Of a stretch of 64,000 nt of DNA, positions 9,230-16,460 are shown in pieces; within the stretch, counting starts at the first letter, position 1; every line of letters begins with the position of its first letter. Origin of the DNA: Bacteroides sp. GTDB lineage: Bacteria; Bacteroidota; Bacteroidia; Bacteroidales; Bacteroidaceae. Where the stretch lies: positions 40,315 through 104,314 of the forward strand of contig DXWV01000029.1 of the NCBI GenBank assembly GCA_019416685.1, given 5' to 3'. A model generated the notes under the pieces. That model saw nothing but the letters and a program-made list of their open reading frames with translations, did not search any database and had not been told where the DNA came from. Both the position numbers and the translations under genes were made by a program.

Positions 9230-9610
9230 ATGAATACATTGCGCAAAGCTGAGAGGCTTTATAGTAAGATTGTTATTGAGAAGATGTTTGCAGGCGGAGC
9301 TTCGCGTTCATTTTCTGTCTTTCCTTTGCGTGCAGTGTATATGTCTGTTGACAGGCAGGAGGTGCCTGCATCTATCCTTATCAGCGTTCCCAAAAAACGG
9401 TTTAAGCGTGCTGTGAAACGCAATCGGGTGAAGCGGCAGATACGCGAAGCTTACCGGAAAAATAAGGGTGGATTGTGGCAGGCTTTGGAAGAGAAGGAAC
9501 AGGGGGTGGCTGTTGCTTTTATCTATCTGTCGAATGAATTGTTCTCCTCTGCTGAAATAGAGAACAAGGTGAAGATTTTGCTTGCCCGCATAGCAGAGAA
9601 GCTGGAATGA
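9230..9610 (+). CDS. rnpA: Ribonuclease P protein component
   Basis: 126 aa, a normal length. The N-terminus carries LRKAERLYSKIVIEKMF and the RNR motif is KRAVKRNRVKRQIREAYR (residues ~62-79), which contacts the RNase P RNA. The protein helps the RNA subunit bind and process pre-tRNA 5' leaders. Its stop overlaps the yidD start (ATGA at 9607-9610), the widely conserved rnpA-yidD arrangement. Here rpmH and yidC are not adjacent, as is usual in Bacteroides. Confidence 0.93.
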   Translation: MNTLRKAERLYSKIVIEKMFAGGASRSFSVFPLRAVYMSVDRQEVPASILISVPKKRFKRAVKRNRVKRQIREAYRKNKGGLWQALEEKEQGVAVAFIYLSNELFSSAEIENKVKILLARIAEKLE

Positions 9611-9828
9611 GGCGCTTTTTGTCTTACATATTGTTGCTTCCTATTTACTTTTACCGGGTCTGTATTTCACCTATGACCCCTCCTTCTTGCCGCTTTACTC
9701 CTACCTGTTCGCAGTATGCTATTGAGGCGATCAAGAAACACGGACCTTTCAAAGGACTTTATCTGGCTATAAAAAGAATCCTACGTTGCCATCCATGGGG
9801 TGGTTCCGGATATGACCCTGTGCCTTGA
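9607..9828 (+). CDS. yidD: YidD membrane protein insertion efficiency factor
   Basis: 73 aa. It begins with an amphipathic/hydrophobic segment (FLSYILLLPIYFYRVCISP) and contains the family signature CRFTPTCSQYAIEAIKKHGPFKG followed by RILRCHPWGGSGYDPVP. YidD is a small inner-membrane-associated protein thought to aid YidC-dependent insertion. It overlaps rnpA by 4 nt and is followed at once by the TatD-like gene, so the three are likely co-transcribed. Confidence 0.93.
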   Translation: MRRFLSYILLLPIYFYRVCISPMTPPSCRFTPTCSQYAIEAIKKHGPFKGLYLAIKRILRCHPWGGSGYDPVP

Positions 9829-9834
9829 TTGCTT

Positions 9835-10476
9835 ATGGAACTATTAGATATACATACCCATCACTTTACGGAAAGTACGTTTTCTGCAATTAAGAATATT
9901 CGTTTTCTCAAAGAAGAATTTTCTCCGGAGCCGGGGCGATATTATTCGATAGGCATTCATCCCTGGGATGTAGAACTGGAGGATGAGATTGATTGGGGGT
10001 TGTTTGAGGAGTTAGCTATGCACCCCCAGGTATTGGCTGTTGGTGAGTGCGGTATTGATAAACTGGTACACAAAGAATTGTTACCGGCTCAGGAACGTAT
10101 CTTCTTGCGGCAGTTGGGTATTGCAGAACGTCTGCTGAAGCCTGTTTTAATTCATAATGTGAAATCTACGGAAATCATCAGTTTGATGAAAGGTCGTAGT
10201 TTTAGTTCTGTTCCTTGGATATTACATGGTTTTCGAGGGAAAGAATCTTTTGCTTTGCAACTTATCCGACATGGATTTTATCTCTCATTCGGTGTCAGAT
10301 ACAACGAAGATACTTTACGTGCTGTACCACTTGACCGATTGTTTCTGGAAACAGATGATGCAGAGATGGATATTCATGAAATTTATAAGAAAGTAGCTGA
10401 TACACTGAATATGTCTGTGGGAGAACTCACAGGGCGGGTACAACGCAACATTAAGAATGTATTTTTTAATGAATAA
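9835..10476 (+). CDS. TatD-family metal-dependent hydrolase
   Basis: 213 aa from the ATG at 9835 (MELLDIHTHH); a TTG six bases upstream also keeps the frame but is less likely. The amidohydrolase-like fold shows DIHTHH at the N-terminus (metal ligands), VGECGIDKL (~residues 64-72), LIHNVKS (~104), HGFRG (~126) and LFLETDDAE (~164-172). TatD proteins are Mg-dependent 3'-5' DNases/RNases linked to DNA repair and fragment turnover. This copy is somewhat short against the ~255-aa typical length and lacks the full HxR segments, so the exact activity is open. Confidence 0.8.
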   Translation: MELLDIHTHHFTESTFSAIKNIRFLKEEFSPEPGRYYSIGIHPWDVELEDEIDWGLFEELAMHPQVLAVGECGIDKLVHKELLPAQERIFLRQLGIAERLLKPVLIHNVKSTEIISLMKGRSFSSVPWILHGFRGKESFALQLIRHGFYLSFGVRYNEDTLRAVPLDRLFLETDDAEMDIHEIYKKVADTLNMSVGELTGRVQRNIKNVFFNE

Positions 10477-10478
10477 GA

Positions 10479-10510
10479 GTTGTTTCTTCGAAGAAAGAGT
10501 CGTACTTTTG
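10479..10510 (+). promoter_or_regulatory. Bacteroides-type promoter for tyrS
   Basis: GTTG at 10479-10482 and TACTTTTG at 10503-10510 with a 20-bp spacer fit the -33/-7 pattern. The predicted start is near 10517, leaving a leader of about 28 nt before the tyrS ATG. Confidence 0.45.
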
Positions 10511-10544
10511 CCCAGACTAAATATTTAAAAACTAATATCATTCG

Positions 10545-11837
10545 ATGAATTTTGTAGAAGAATTAAGATGGCGTGGCATGTTACAGGATATGATGCCAGG
10601 CACAGAAGAATTGTTAGCTAAGGAGCAAGTAACGGCTTATCTCGGAATTGATCCGACTGCTGATTCGCTGCATATTGGTCACTTGTGTGGCGTAATGATG
10701 CTCCGCCACCTTCAGCGTTGTGGTCATAAACCATTGGCACTCATCGGTGGTGCAACAGGTATGATTGGCGATCCATCCGGTAAATCGGCAGAGCGTAATC
10801 TGTTGAACGAAGAGACGTTACGCCACAATCAGGCTTGTATAAAGAAGCAGTTGGCTAAGTTTCTGGATTTTGAGTCGGATGTTCCGAATCGGGCTGAGCT
10901 GGTCAACAATTATGACTGGATGAAAGAATTTACTTTCCTTGATTTTGTTCGTGAGGTGGGCAAGCACATCACTGTAAATTATATGATGGCAAAAGATTCG
11001 GTTAAGAGACGTCTGAATGGCGAAGCTCGTGATGGTTTGTCATTCACTGAGTTTACTTATCAGCTTCTTCAGGGATATGACTTCCTGCATCTGAACCAGA
11101 CAAGAGGTTGTAAACTTCAGATGGGTGGTTCGGATCAATGGGGCAATATCACCACTGGTGCTGAGCTGATACGCCGTACGAATGGTGGAGAGGTTTTTGC
11201 CTTGACTTGTCCGTTGATTACAAAAGCCGATGGTGGTAAGTTCGGTAAGACAGAATCGGGAAATGTATGGTTGGATGCGAAATATACTTCTCCGTATAAA
11301 TTCTTCCAATTCTGGTTGAATGTGAGCGATTCGGATGCCGAACGTTACATCAAGATATTTACTGCTTTGTCGAAAGAAGAGATTGATGCGTTGATTGCAG
11401 AACATCAGCAGGCTCCGCACTTGCGTGTACTTCAAAAACGCCTGGCAAAAGAAGTGACAATCATGGTTCACTCTGAAGAGGATTATAATGCGGCTGTAGA
11501 CGCCTCGAACATCTTGTTTGGTAATGCAACCTCTGATGCACTGAGAAAACTTGATGAAGACACGCTATTGGCGGTTTTTGAGGGTGTTCCTCAGTTTGAA
11601 GTATCCCGTGATGCATTGGTGGAAGGTGTAAAGGCAGTTGATTTGTTTGTGGACGATGCTGCTGTATTTGCATCCAAAGGTGAAATGCGTAAGCTGGTGC
11701 AGGGTGGGGGAGTTTCTTTGAATAAAGAGAAACTGGCTGCTTTTGACCAGGTTATCACTACTGTAGACCTGCTTGACGAGAAGTATTTACTTGTTCAGCG
11801 TGGCAAGAAGAACTATTATCTGATCATTGCTAAATAA
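10545..11837 (+). CDS. tyrS: Tyrosyl-tRNA synthetase
   Basis: 430 aa class I synthetase that charges tRNA-Tyr with tyrosine. The HIGH motif is present as DSLHIGHL (~residues 41-48) and the KMSKS-equivalent loop as KFGKTESG (~residues 228-235), the form typical of bacterial TyrRS. The tyrosine-binding GGSDQWGNI is at ~residues 192-200. The C-terminal S4-like RNA-binding domain (~residues 360-425; KLVQGGGVSLNKEKL) is complete. It has its own promoter-like motif and is followed by tRNA-Gln, not tRNA-Tyr. Confidence 0.96.
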   Translation: MNFVEELRWRGMLQDMMPGTEELLAKEQVTAYLGIDPTADSLHIGHLCGVMMLRHLQRCGHKPLALIGGATGMIGDPSGKSAERNLLNEETLRHNQACIKKQLAKFLDFESDVPNRAELVNNYDWMKEFTFLDFVREVGKHITVNYMMAKDSVKRRLNGEARDGLSFTEFTYQLLQGYDFLHLNQTRGCKLQMGGSDQWGNITTGAELIRRTNGGEVFALTCPLITKADGGKFGKTESGNVWLDAKYTSPYKFFQFWLNVSDSDAERYIKIFTALSKEEIDALIAEHQQAPHLRVLQKRLAKEVTIMVHSEEDYNAAVDASNILFGNATSDALRKLDEDTLLAVFEGVPQFEVSRDALVEGVKAVDLFVDDAAVFASKGEMRKLVQGGGVSLNKEKLAAFDQVITTVDLLDEKYLLVQRGKKNYYLIIAK

Positions 11838-11853
11838 AAAAAGTAGCAAAATA

Positions 11854-11885
11854 TTTGGAGAATTAGACGTATAACACTATCTTTG
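11854..11885 (+). promoter_or_regulatory. Bacteroides-type promoter for tRNA-Gln
   Basis: TTTG at 11854-11857, 20-bp spacer, TATCTTTG at 11878-11885: a full match to the Bacteroides consensus. The start is expected near 11891, about 26 nt before the mature tRNA. Confidence 0.65.
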
Positions 11886-11916
11886 CACCGCTTTTTAACA
11901 GAAAGCACAGTTAGTT

Positions 11917-11987
11917 TGTCCCATGGTGTAATGGTAGCACAACAGTTTTTGGTTCTGTTTGTCTAAGTTCGAATCTTGGTGGGACAA
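11917..11987 (+). tRNA. tRNA-Gln (anticodon TTG)
   Basis: Cloverleaf: acceptor stem TGTCCCA/TGGGACA, D-arm GTG-CAC with GG-containing loop, anticodon loop TTTTGGT with TTG anticodon, T-arm CTAAG-TTCGAAT-CTTGG. The CCA end is not encoded. The anticodon stem has one T-T mismatch at its loop end. A near-perfect terminator follows at 12032. Confidence 0.95.
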
Positions 11988-12031
11988 CAAAAAATGTCTT
12001 GATAAGACATAACTTTATTGTAAAAAACACT

Positions 12032-12072
12032 AAATCCCGCTAAATAGCCATATTTAGCGGGATTTTTCTTTT
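12032..12072 (+). terminator. Rho-independent terminator after tRNA-Gln
   Basis: A perfect 15-bp stem (AAATCCCGCTAAATA at 12032-12046, loop GCCA, complement at 12051-12065) is followed by TTCTTTTC. Confidence 0.85.
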
Positions 12073-12179
12073 CATGCTTCTCCTACTCTATAGAGAGTGT
12101 GAAATAAGAGGTATGTAAAAATCTCTAATTACTGAACTTTTTTCTTGTCTATGTGTCATTTATATGTTACCTTTACGGC

Positions 12180-12530
12180 ATGGTGAAGAAGGTTAGGGAG
12201 CTCATTTTGTATAAGTCATACTTTAAAGAGTTCTATAGGGAGCAATCTCCGAAAGTGCAGAATAAGATTACTAAAATCTTAGAGATACTGGAATATATAG
12301 AATGTGTTCCTACGAAGTATCTTAAATATATGGAGGGTACGGACGGTTTGTACGAGATACGTGTAACCTTGGGTAGCGATACATTTCGTATTTTTTGTTT
12401 TTTTGATAAGGGGCAGTTAGTGGTTTTACTTTCCGGTTTCCAAAAGAAAATGCAAAAAACACCTAAAAAAGAGATTGATAGGGCTGTCCGATTGATGGCT
12501 GAATATTTTGATGATAAAAAGAGGAGGTAA
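12180..12530 (+). CDS. HigB/RelE-type toxin
   Basis: 116 aa from the ATG at 12180 (MVKKVRELILYKSYFKEFYREQ); the in-frame GTG at 12153 would add nine residues of promoter-like sequence and is less likely. The pattern (YKSYFKEF, QNKITKILEILEYI, KYMEGTDGLYEIRVTLGSDTFRIFCFFD, VVLLSGFQKKMQKTP) is that of the phage-derived Gp49-like/HigB toxins of the RelE superfamily, ribosome-dependent mRNA interferases. The order toxin first, antitoxin second is characteristic of higBA. The antitoxin ATG lies 4 bp downstream of the stop. Family call is strong; activity inferred. Confidence 0.85.
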   Translation: MVKKVRELILYKSYFKEFYREQSPKVQNKITKILEILEYIECVPTKYLKYMEGTDGLYEIRVTLGSDTFRIFCFFDKGQLVVLLSGFQKKMQKTPKKEIDRAVRLMAEYFDDKKRR

Positions 12531-12534
12531 AATA

Positions 12535-12825
12535 ATGGATATTACAACATTCGATCAATTTAAAGATGAAATTTACGGTGTGAAAGGTACATCCAGGCGA
12601 GACGAATTAGAACGTGAACTCGAAACACTGCGCATTGGCATTCAAATTCGTAATGCCCGTCAGAAGAAAGAAATGACGCAGGCACAACTGGCCGAACGTA
12701 TAAACAAGAAACGTACATTTATCTCTAAAGTAGAGAATGACGGAGGTAATTTGACACTGAAAACCTTGATAGATATAGTTGAAAGGGGGCTTGGTGGTAA
12801 GCTGAATATTGAAGTACAAATTTAA
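12535..12825 (+). CDS. HigA-type antitoxin, XRE-family HTH protein
   Basis: 96 aa from the ATG at 12535, chosen because GAGGAGG (12521-12527) sits 7 nt upstream, an unusually good Shine-Dalgarno for this genome. Residues ~32-88 form an XRE helix-turn-helix (IGIQIRNARQKKEMTQAQLAERINKKRTFISKVENDGGN). As antitoxin it should bind the toxin and repress the shared promoter. The strong ribosome site only before the antitoxin fits the need for antitoxin excess. A terminator follows at 12831. Confidence 0.87.
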   Translation: MDITTFDQFKDEIYGVKGTSRRDELERELETLRIGIQIRNARQKKEMTQAQLAERINKKRTFISKVENDGGNLTLKTLIDIVERGLGGKLNIEVQI

Positions 12826-12830
12826 ACGAC

Positions 12831-12872
12831 TTCGCCCGGATGATGGAAATCACCCGGGCGAATTGTTTTTGT
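12831..12872 (+). terminator. Rho-independent terminator of the higBA-like operon
   Basis: A 9-bp GC-rich stem (TTCGCCCGG at 12831-12839 and CCGGGCGAA at 12854-12862) is followed by TTGTTTTTGTC. Confidence 0.75.
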
Positions 12873-12878
12873 CTTCTC

Positions 12879-13093
12879 TTATAAGATATAAAGAACATTT
12901 AGCGATGTTTGTACGCTTGGGCTTTCTCCTTCGTAGCCTTCATCATTACCGCCCGGCTGGGTTGTATCTGCCTTGGCAAAAGAGAGCGATTTGCACATCG
13001 CTTTTAGGTCAGTGCATGGTGTGAAGAGGATGTGCGTCTTTACAATTTTTACGGCATCCACGTTTTTTTCTTTCTCCATGCTTTGCTGGAAAT
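12879..13093 (-). other. Decayed region, unrecognised fragment downstream of the Rhs remnant
   Basis: A minus-strand open frame here reads MEKEKNVDAVKIVKTHILF ... QPGGNDEGYEGESPSVQT to a stop near 12879. It has protein-like composition but no family was recognised, and its upstream side runs into the decayed Rhs core copy at 13095-13265. It may be the tail of another gene brought in with that remnant. Treated as a fragment, not a working gene. Confidence 0.3.
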
Positions 13094-13094
13094 A

Positions 13095-13311
13095 GAAATA
13101 CGGAAGCGGCACCCGTAGCAAAATGCGATAGATCCTCCCAGCTAAAGTCGGTGATATTGGATATCTAATTTATAGTTCTTCCAACAGTCGCACCGATAAT
13201 GATATGTCAGAACTCATTTGGGCTCTGTATATATCAACGGATTATTCAGGAAACTCTAATTAGGCTTTCCTCCTTTAGGTCCTCCGTCAGCACATTCATC
13301 TTATTATCCAT
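13095..13311 (-). pseudogene. Rearranged remnant of the Rhs core/tip junction
   Basis: The + strand sequence 13095-13265 is a degraded copy of 17756-17905, the part of the Rhs gene that encodes NPLIYTDPDGEFWHIVIGA ... SWEGLSYFATGAAS; long identical stretches remain (GGCACCCGTAGCAAAAT, TATATATCAACGGATTATT). A second stretch, 13284-13311, resembles 17316-17340 (encoding DNKANVLTG). In the intact gene the second block lies C-terminal to the first, but here it lies upstream, so the copy is rearranged as well as decayed. It contains stops in the relevant frame and cannot encode a working protein. Confidence 0.7.
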
Positions 13312-13832
13312 TCCTCATAATTATTTATATTATCCACAGACACTTCTTCAAAAGCTATTCGTTTAAGCTCTTCTCTATACTCAAACACGATAGCCGATTT
13401 CTCCGGATACTCTTGCAATCGCCTATAAATCCTTTGATAGATTATCATACTCGAAGGATATGTAAGTCCAGCCGTATGAAATAGTATTAGATTGCTTTTC
13501 TTGAATAATATATCTATTAATATGGCAGCTTTTATTCTTATGTGTATTATATCATCTGCATATATTTTGAAATTTTTAAAATATATATCTGTTTTTTTTT
13601 CTATCTTTATTTCTCCTATGATGATAGGAGAAGTGACCTTCTTGTTGAATATACATAAAGGAAAAGCAGTTCTTCTATTTTTGAAAGATACAATCCTCCC
13701 TAAATTATGTATCTCAGAAAAGCATGCATAAAATTTACCTTTAAACACGGTAAAAGAACTTCTATTTTCCAAGTTATATATCTTAAGATAATAATTATCG
13801 GATGACTGGAAATCTATATGATTTATAACCAT
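13296..13832 (-). CDS. Candidate immunity protein of the toxin-tip array, unrecognised family
   Basis: 178 aa from the ATG at 13832; a longer frame to 13994 is rejected because its first 54 residues are antisense to and beyond a toxin-tip remnant and look non-coding. The sequence (NYYLKIYNLENRSSFTVFKGKFYACFSEIHN ... FHTAGLTYPSSMIIYQRIYRRLQEYPEKS ... YREELKRIAFEEVSVDN) is cytosolic, with no signal peptide. It lies just after a toxin-tip tail (stop at 13957) in the same strand order, tip then small gene, as the other pairs in this locus, so an immunity role is inferred by position. Its stop codon lies inside the DNKANVLTG-like remnant. No family was recognised. Confidence 0.5.
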   Translation of the reverse strand: MVINHIDFQSSDNYYLKIYNLENRSSFTVFKGKFYACFSEIHNLGRIVSFKNRRTAFPLCIFNKKVTSPIIIGEIKIEKKTDIYFKNFKIYADDIIHIRIKAAILIDILFKKSNLILFHTAGLTYPSSMIIYQRIYRRLQEYPEKSAIVFEYREELKRIAFEEVSVDNINNYEEWIIR

Positions 13833-13956
13833 AATTTTTCGGATTATTAATAGTAAATGATAGATTGGATAAGTGTGTAAAGAAACGTTCCCCGCCGATC
13901 TCCAACGATTATTACATACGGAATTATAAAACCGTGCAGGGATATTTTGAAACTGT

Positions 13957-14070
13957 TTACGCAGTTGTGAACATATCATGTAGTAATGTGTCAAAGAACC
14001 CTGGGTTCAAGAGTAATAATCTCAAAGAAAAATCTCCCATCGATACGGATAATACTCTGTAATAGGTAAT
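13957..14070 (-). pseudogene. Displaced toxin-tip C-terminal fragment
   Basis: Directly after the stop of the lipoprotein gene (14071) the same frame continues for 37 codons, ITYYRVLSVSMGDFSLRLLL followed by LNPGFFDTLLHDMFTTA, then stops at 13957. The composition and abrupt start suggest the last piece of a toxin tip whose front has been lost. It precedes a small gene, as the other tip remnants here do. Homology to any named tip was not established. Confidence 0.35.
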
Positions 14071-14706
14071 TCAATATTCTACATATTTCATGTGATTTTC
14101 CCACTCTTGTTCATTACACCAGAACCATTTTTCTTTTAATATCCAGAAATACTCTAATGGAGGTTTAGTGGATATTGGCACAAATAGAATTTTCTCATTA
14201 CCTTGAAATGAAGAATTGTAATATTTCCTAAAGCGATCTTGTTCTTTTTTATTAGTGGTAAGAAGGAAACAGTCTATGGAGCACAATGTATTCTTATCTA
14301 CTATTTTATACCATTCTCCCCAACCGTCCCAGTCATCATTCATAGAATGGTGATTATGTAGCATCTGTATTTTAATTGTATCTCCACAAATTATATAATT
14401 ACCACAATCAACGAAATTATAAAAATTCTTTGAGGTCTTTGACTTGGGATTCTTGGCAACCTCTTCTATCAACATAAAATCCTTGCGGAGAAGTTGCTCT
14501 CCTAAACGATAAATTGGCCTTACGACTAAACCGTTATCATAGAATATCATATTAGAATAGTAACCTTCTATATTAATCAAGGTGTCAATTCCTGTATATG
14601 TATTTGTATAACAAAATGCAACTGCATTCCTTATACTTTTGGGTATACTACCACATGATGATGTTACACACACACATATAATTATTATCAATATCATTTT
14701 TTTCAT
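14071..14706 (-). CDS. Lipoprotein in toxin-tip/immunity array, unrecognised
   Basis: 211 aa. The N-terminus has a lipoprotein signal with lipobox VTSSC (Cys ~18), so it should be anchored in an outer-membrane or inner-membrane leaflet. The rest is mixed with many aromatic residues (WDGWGEWYKIV, YFWILKEKWFWCNEQEW). No family was recognised. It lies 19 bp after the neighbouring lipoprotein gene and is followed directly by a tip-like remnant. Periplasmic or envelope-located immunity lipoproteins are known for toxins that act in the envelope, which would fit, but this is inference from position. Confidence 0.55.
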   Translation of the reverse strand: MKKMILIIIICVCVTSSCGSIPKSIRNAVAFCYTNTYTGIDTLINIEGYYSNMIFYDNGLVVRPIYRLGEQLLRKDFMLIEEVAKNPKSKTSKNFYNFVDCGNYIICGDTIKIQMLHNHHSMNDDWDGWGEWYKIVDKNTLCSIDCFLLTTNKKEQDRFRKYYNSSFQGNEKILFVPISTKPPLEYFWILKEKWFWCNEQEWENHMKYVEY

Positions 14707-14725
14707 TTCCTATTAATTTAGTCTT

Positions 14726-15163
14726 TTAACGTTTCTCTTTTAATTTTTCAACTACTGTTTCTATTGGTGTCACAAATTTATCCCAATATACAATCGCAGC
14801 ATCATAACCGTCGCTTTCTGATTTTTGTACAGCATTGAAAGTGTATAAAGTACCATTATCACAAGGAGAGTTCGCATTAGTTGAATGTTTTTCGTGCATA
14901 TTAAAATAATGTTCCCTACTACTCATTGTTTTGCCTAAATTGCCTGTTAGAAAACCGACTTTCTTATTTGTAAAATCAAAATCTTTTCGAGTAACTTCAA
15001 AAATCCTATTGAGATATGTACTTTCTATCTCGTTCAACAACAAATTATCATCTGTTTCTACTTTGTCTGTTTGTTCCATAGTATCATTTGAATTATATTT
15101 ATGAATGGAGGAACAACTGAGTACTAGCATTTCTAAACAGACTATTATAAATAATTTCTTCAT
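14726..15163 (-). CDS. Lipoprotein, paralogue of the 15395-15820 protein; candidate immunity protein
   Basis: 145 aa from the ATG at 15163 (MKKLFIIVCLEMLVLSCSS, lipobox LVLSC). The longer frame to 15268 is rejected because its upstream part overlaps, in another frame, a tip remnant ending at 15175, 11 nt before this ATG. It is paralogous to the next gene up: both share ESTYLN-(R/M)-(I/V)-FE, RKDFDFT-KK, (H/K)-YF, a FN...ES-GYDA-I-YW motif and the C-terminus LKEKR. Tip tail followed within 12 nt by this gene occurs twice in the locus, so an immunity function against that tip family is a reasonable inference. Confidence 0.6.
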   Translation of the reverse strand: MKKLFIIVCLEMLVLSCSSIHKYNSNDTMEQTDKVETDDNLLLNEIESTYLNRIFEVTRKDFDFTNKKVGFLTGNLGKTMSSREHYFNMHEKHSTNANSPCDNGTLYTFNAVQKSESDGYDAAIVYWDKFVTPIETVVEKLKEKR

Positions 15164-15174
15164 GTTATTGCAAT

Positions 15175-15345
15175 TTATGGAATTTGATAAAGATACGGAC
15201 TGGAATAAATACCAACTTGTCGGGTTATCATCTGAAGTTGTAACCAATAAAGGTGAATAAAACCCCAATTAAATGCATCTGCCAGATTTAATCCAATAGA
15301 AGCGTGAGTAGAACAACTACTAAAAATAGTATTATATGACTATTT
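15175..15345 (-). pseudogene. Displaced toxin-tip C-terminal fragment (copy 2)
   Basis: The minus frame reads SYNTIFSSCSTHASIGLNLA and ends RQVGIYSSPYLYQIP before a stop at 15175. It parallels the better preserved tip fragment at 15833-16440, which ends RQIGIYSSPYLYQIP. An in-frame TAG just upstream (near 15350) and absence of any start show it is a fragment. The shared SCS motif and tail mark one toxin family. Confidence 0.6.
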
Positions 15346-15394
15346 AGGCACAGATTCGGAAACTCACACTAATCCATTAATTGATGATATTTTA

Positions 15395-15820
15395 TTAACG
15401 TTTTTCTTTTAACTTTTTTAATAAGTTTTTCGATGAATATATTCTTTTGCACCAATAAGTAATTACAGCGTCATATCCTCCTGATTCTTCTTTTTCAGAT
15501 TTATTAAAAACATGTAAATCGCTTTGGATAATACGCTTGTTTTTCTTTGAATTATCAAAATATTTTTGTTTATCTGAAAAGACCAGCCCACCAGGACCAA
15601 AGAAAGCAATTTTCTTTTCAGTAAAATCAAAATCTTTTCGTTTTTTTTCAAAAACCATATTTAAATATGTACTTTCGTGATAATTTAGCAAAGGAACGTC
15701 ATCAATTCCCATTTTGTCTAACTGCTCCAAAATATCTCTTGGAAGATCCTCTAAATGTCGCACTTGTCCCAATAAATCCACGGTTAAAAGTAGCATAATT
15801 GTTATTACTAAATGTTTCAT
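15395..15820 (-). CDS. Secreted small protein, paralogue of 14726-15163; candidate immunity protein
   Basis: 141 aa with a signal peptide (MKHLVITIMLLLTVDLLGQ) but, unlike its paralogue, no lipobox cysteine. It shares YHESTYLNMVFE, RKDFDFTEKK, a KYF motif, VFNKSEKEESGGYDAVITYW and C-terminal LKEKR with the 145-aa lipoprotein downstream. It starts 12 nt after the stop of the tip remnant at 15833, the same spacing as in the second copy, showing that tip-tail plus immunity was duplicated as a unit. The envelope location suggests that the cognate toxin acts outside the cytoplasm. Function inferred. Confidence 0.6.
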   Translation of the reverse strand: MKHLVITIMLLLTVDLLGQVRHLEDLPRDILEQLDKMGIDDVPLLNYHESTYLNMVFEKKRKDFDFTEKKIAFFGPGGLVFSDKQKYFDNSKKNKRIIQSDLHVFNKSEKEESGGYDAVITYWCKRIYSSKNLLKKLKEKR

Positions 15821-15832
15821 TATCTCGTTGTT

Positions 15833-16440
15833 TTATGGTATTTGATAAAGATATGGGCTTGAATAAATCCCAATTTGTCTAATCGCCAATTGAAGATTTA
15901 ATATATGAGGATGCAAATTGATTGGCAAAGTTGGAACTCCAACAGCCCATAAGGAACGTGTAACGTAATTGGAACAACTGTAAAGGAATAAATTCCATTT
16001 TAATGTTCCTCCAAATAGACCTTTACCTACATCTATATTTTGTGTCATATTTTGGGGAATTTTTTGATTTACATTATTCACTCTAATTGTCCAAGTTTTT
16101 GGAGTATCTGCATAATTATCCTATCTAACACCTCCCGCATTAGGATTCATATAATCGTATGAGGCTTTGTGTTCTCCCCAACCATTTTTTGCAGGACCAA
16201 CTGATACATCTATACTCTTGCCTGTTCCTGACGAATGCCACCACCACTCATCATCTTGTTTTGTGTTTGTACGAGCCGAATTAACATCATAATTTGTTCC
16301 TCCTCCCAATAACGATATAACATCTGTTAGATTGGCCAAGGCCCCCAAAGAATATCCCATATTTTCATACCATTTTATTTTCTTTTTTACCAAGATAACC
16401 CCATTCGCCTGTTCCGAAATTATACGAAGCAACTCCAAAG
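15833..16440 (-). pseudogene. Displaced Rhs toxin tip with a frameshift and an in-frame amber stop
   Basis: Read on the minus strand, the sequence begins FGVASYNFGTGEWGYLGKK in one frame, shifts frame around 16385-16375, continues KWYENMGYSLGALANLTDVI ... WWWHSSGTGKSIDVSVGP and MNPNAGGVR, meets a TAG at 16121-16123, and carries on in the same frame DNYADTPKTWTIR ... LFLYSCSNYVTRSLWAVGVP to RQIGIYSSPYLYQIP (stop 15833). The EWGYLGKK...KWYENMGYSLGALANL stretch is typical of the front of Bacteroides Rhs tips. The SCSN-containing end may be a papain/NlpC-like fold, but this is uncertain. It sits just after the immunity gene of the active Rhs, as expected for an orphan tip displaced by acquisition of a new one. 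Confidence 0.72.
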
Positions 16441-16460
16441 CTAATTAATGAAACAAGCGA

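Noticed and set aside
11917..12830. tRNA-Gln as an attachment site for an integrated island
   Set aside because: No integrase gene nearby and no repeat of the tRNA 3' end was noticed downstream.
12809..13024. Plus-strand 71-codon frame after the antitoxin
   Set aside because: It starts inside the antitoxin gene, runs through its terminator and into decayed Rhs-related DNA; no protein-like pattern.
13330..13338. TTATCCACA, a DnaA box match
   Set aside because: Only one copy, inside the 13296-13832 coding region; no cluster or AT-rich unwinding region, so not an origin.
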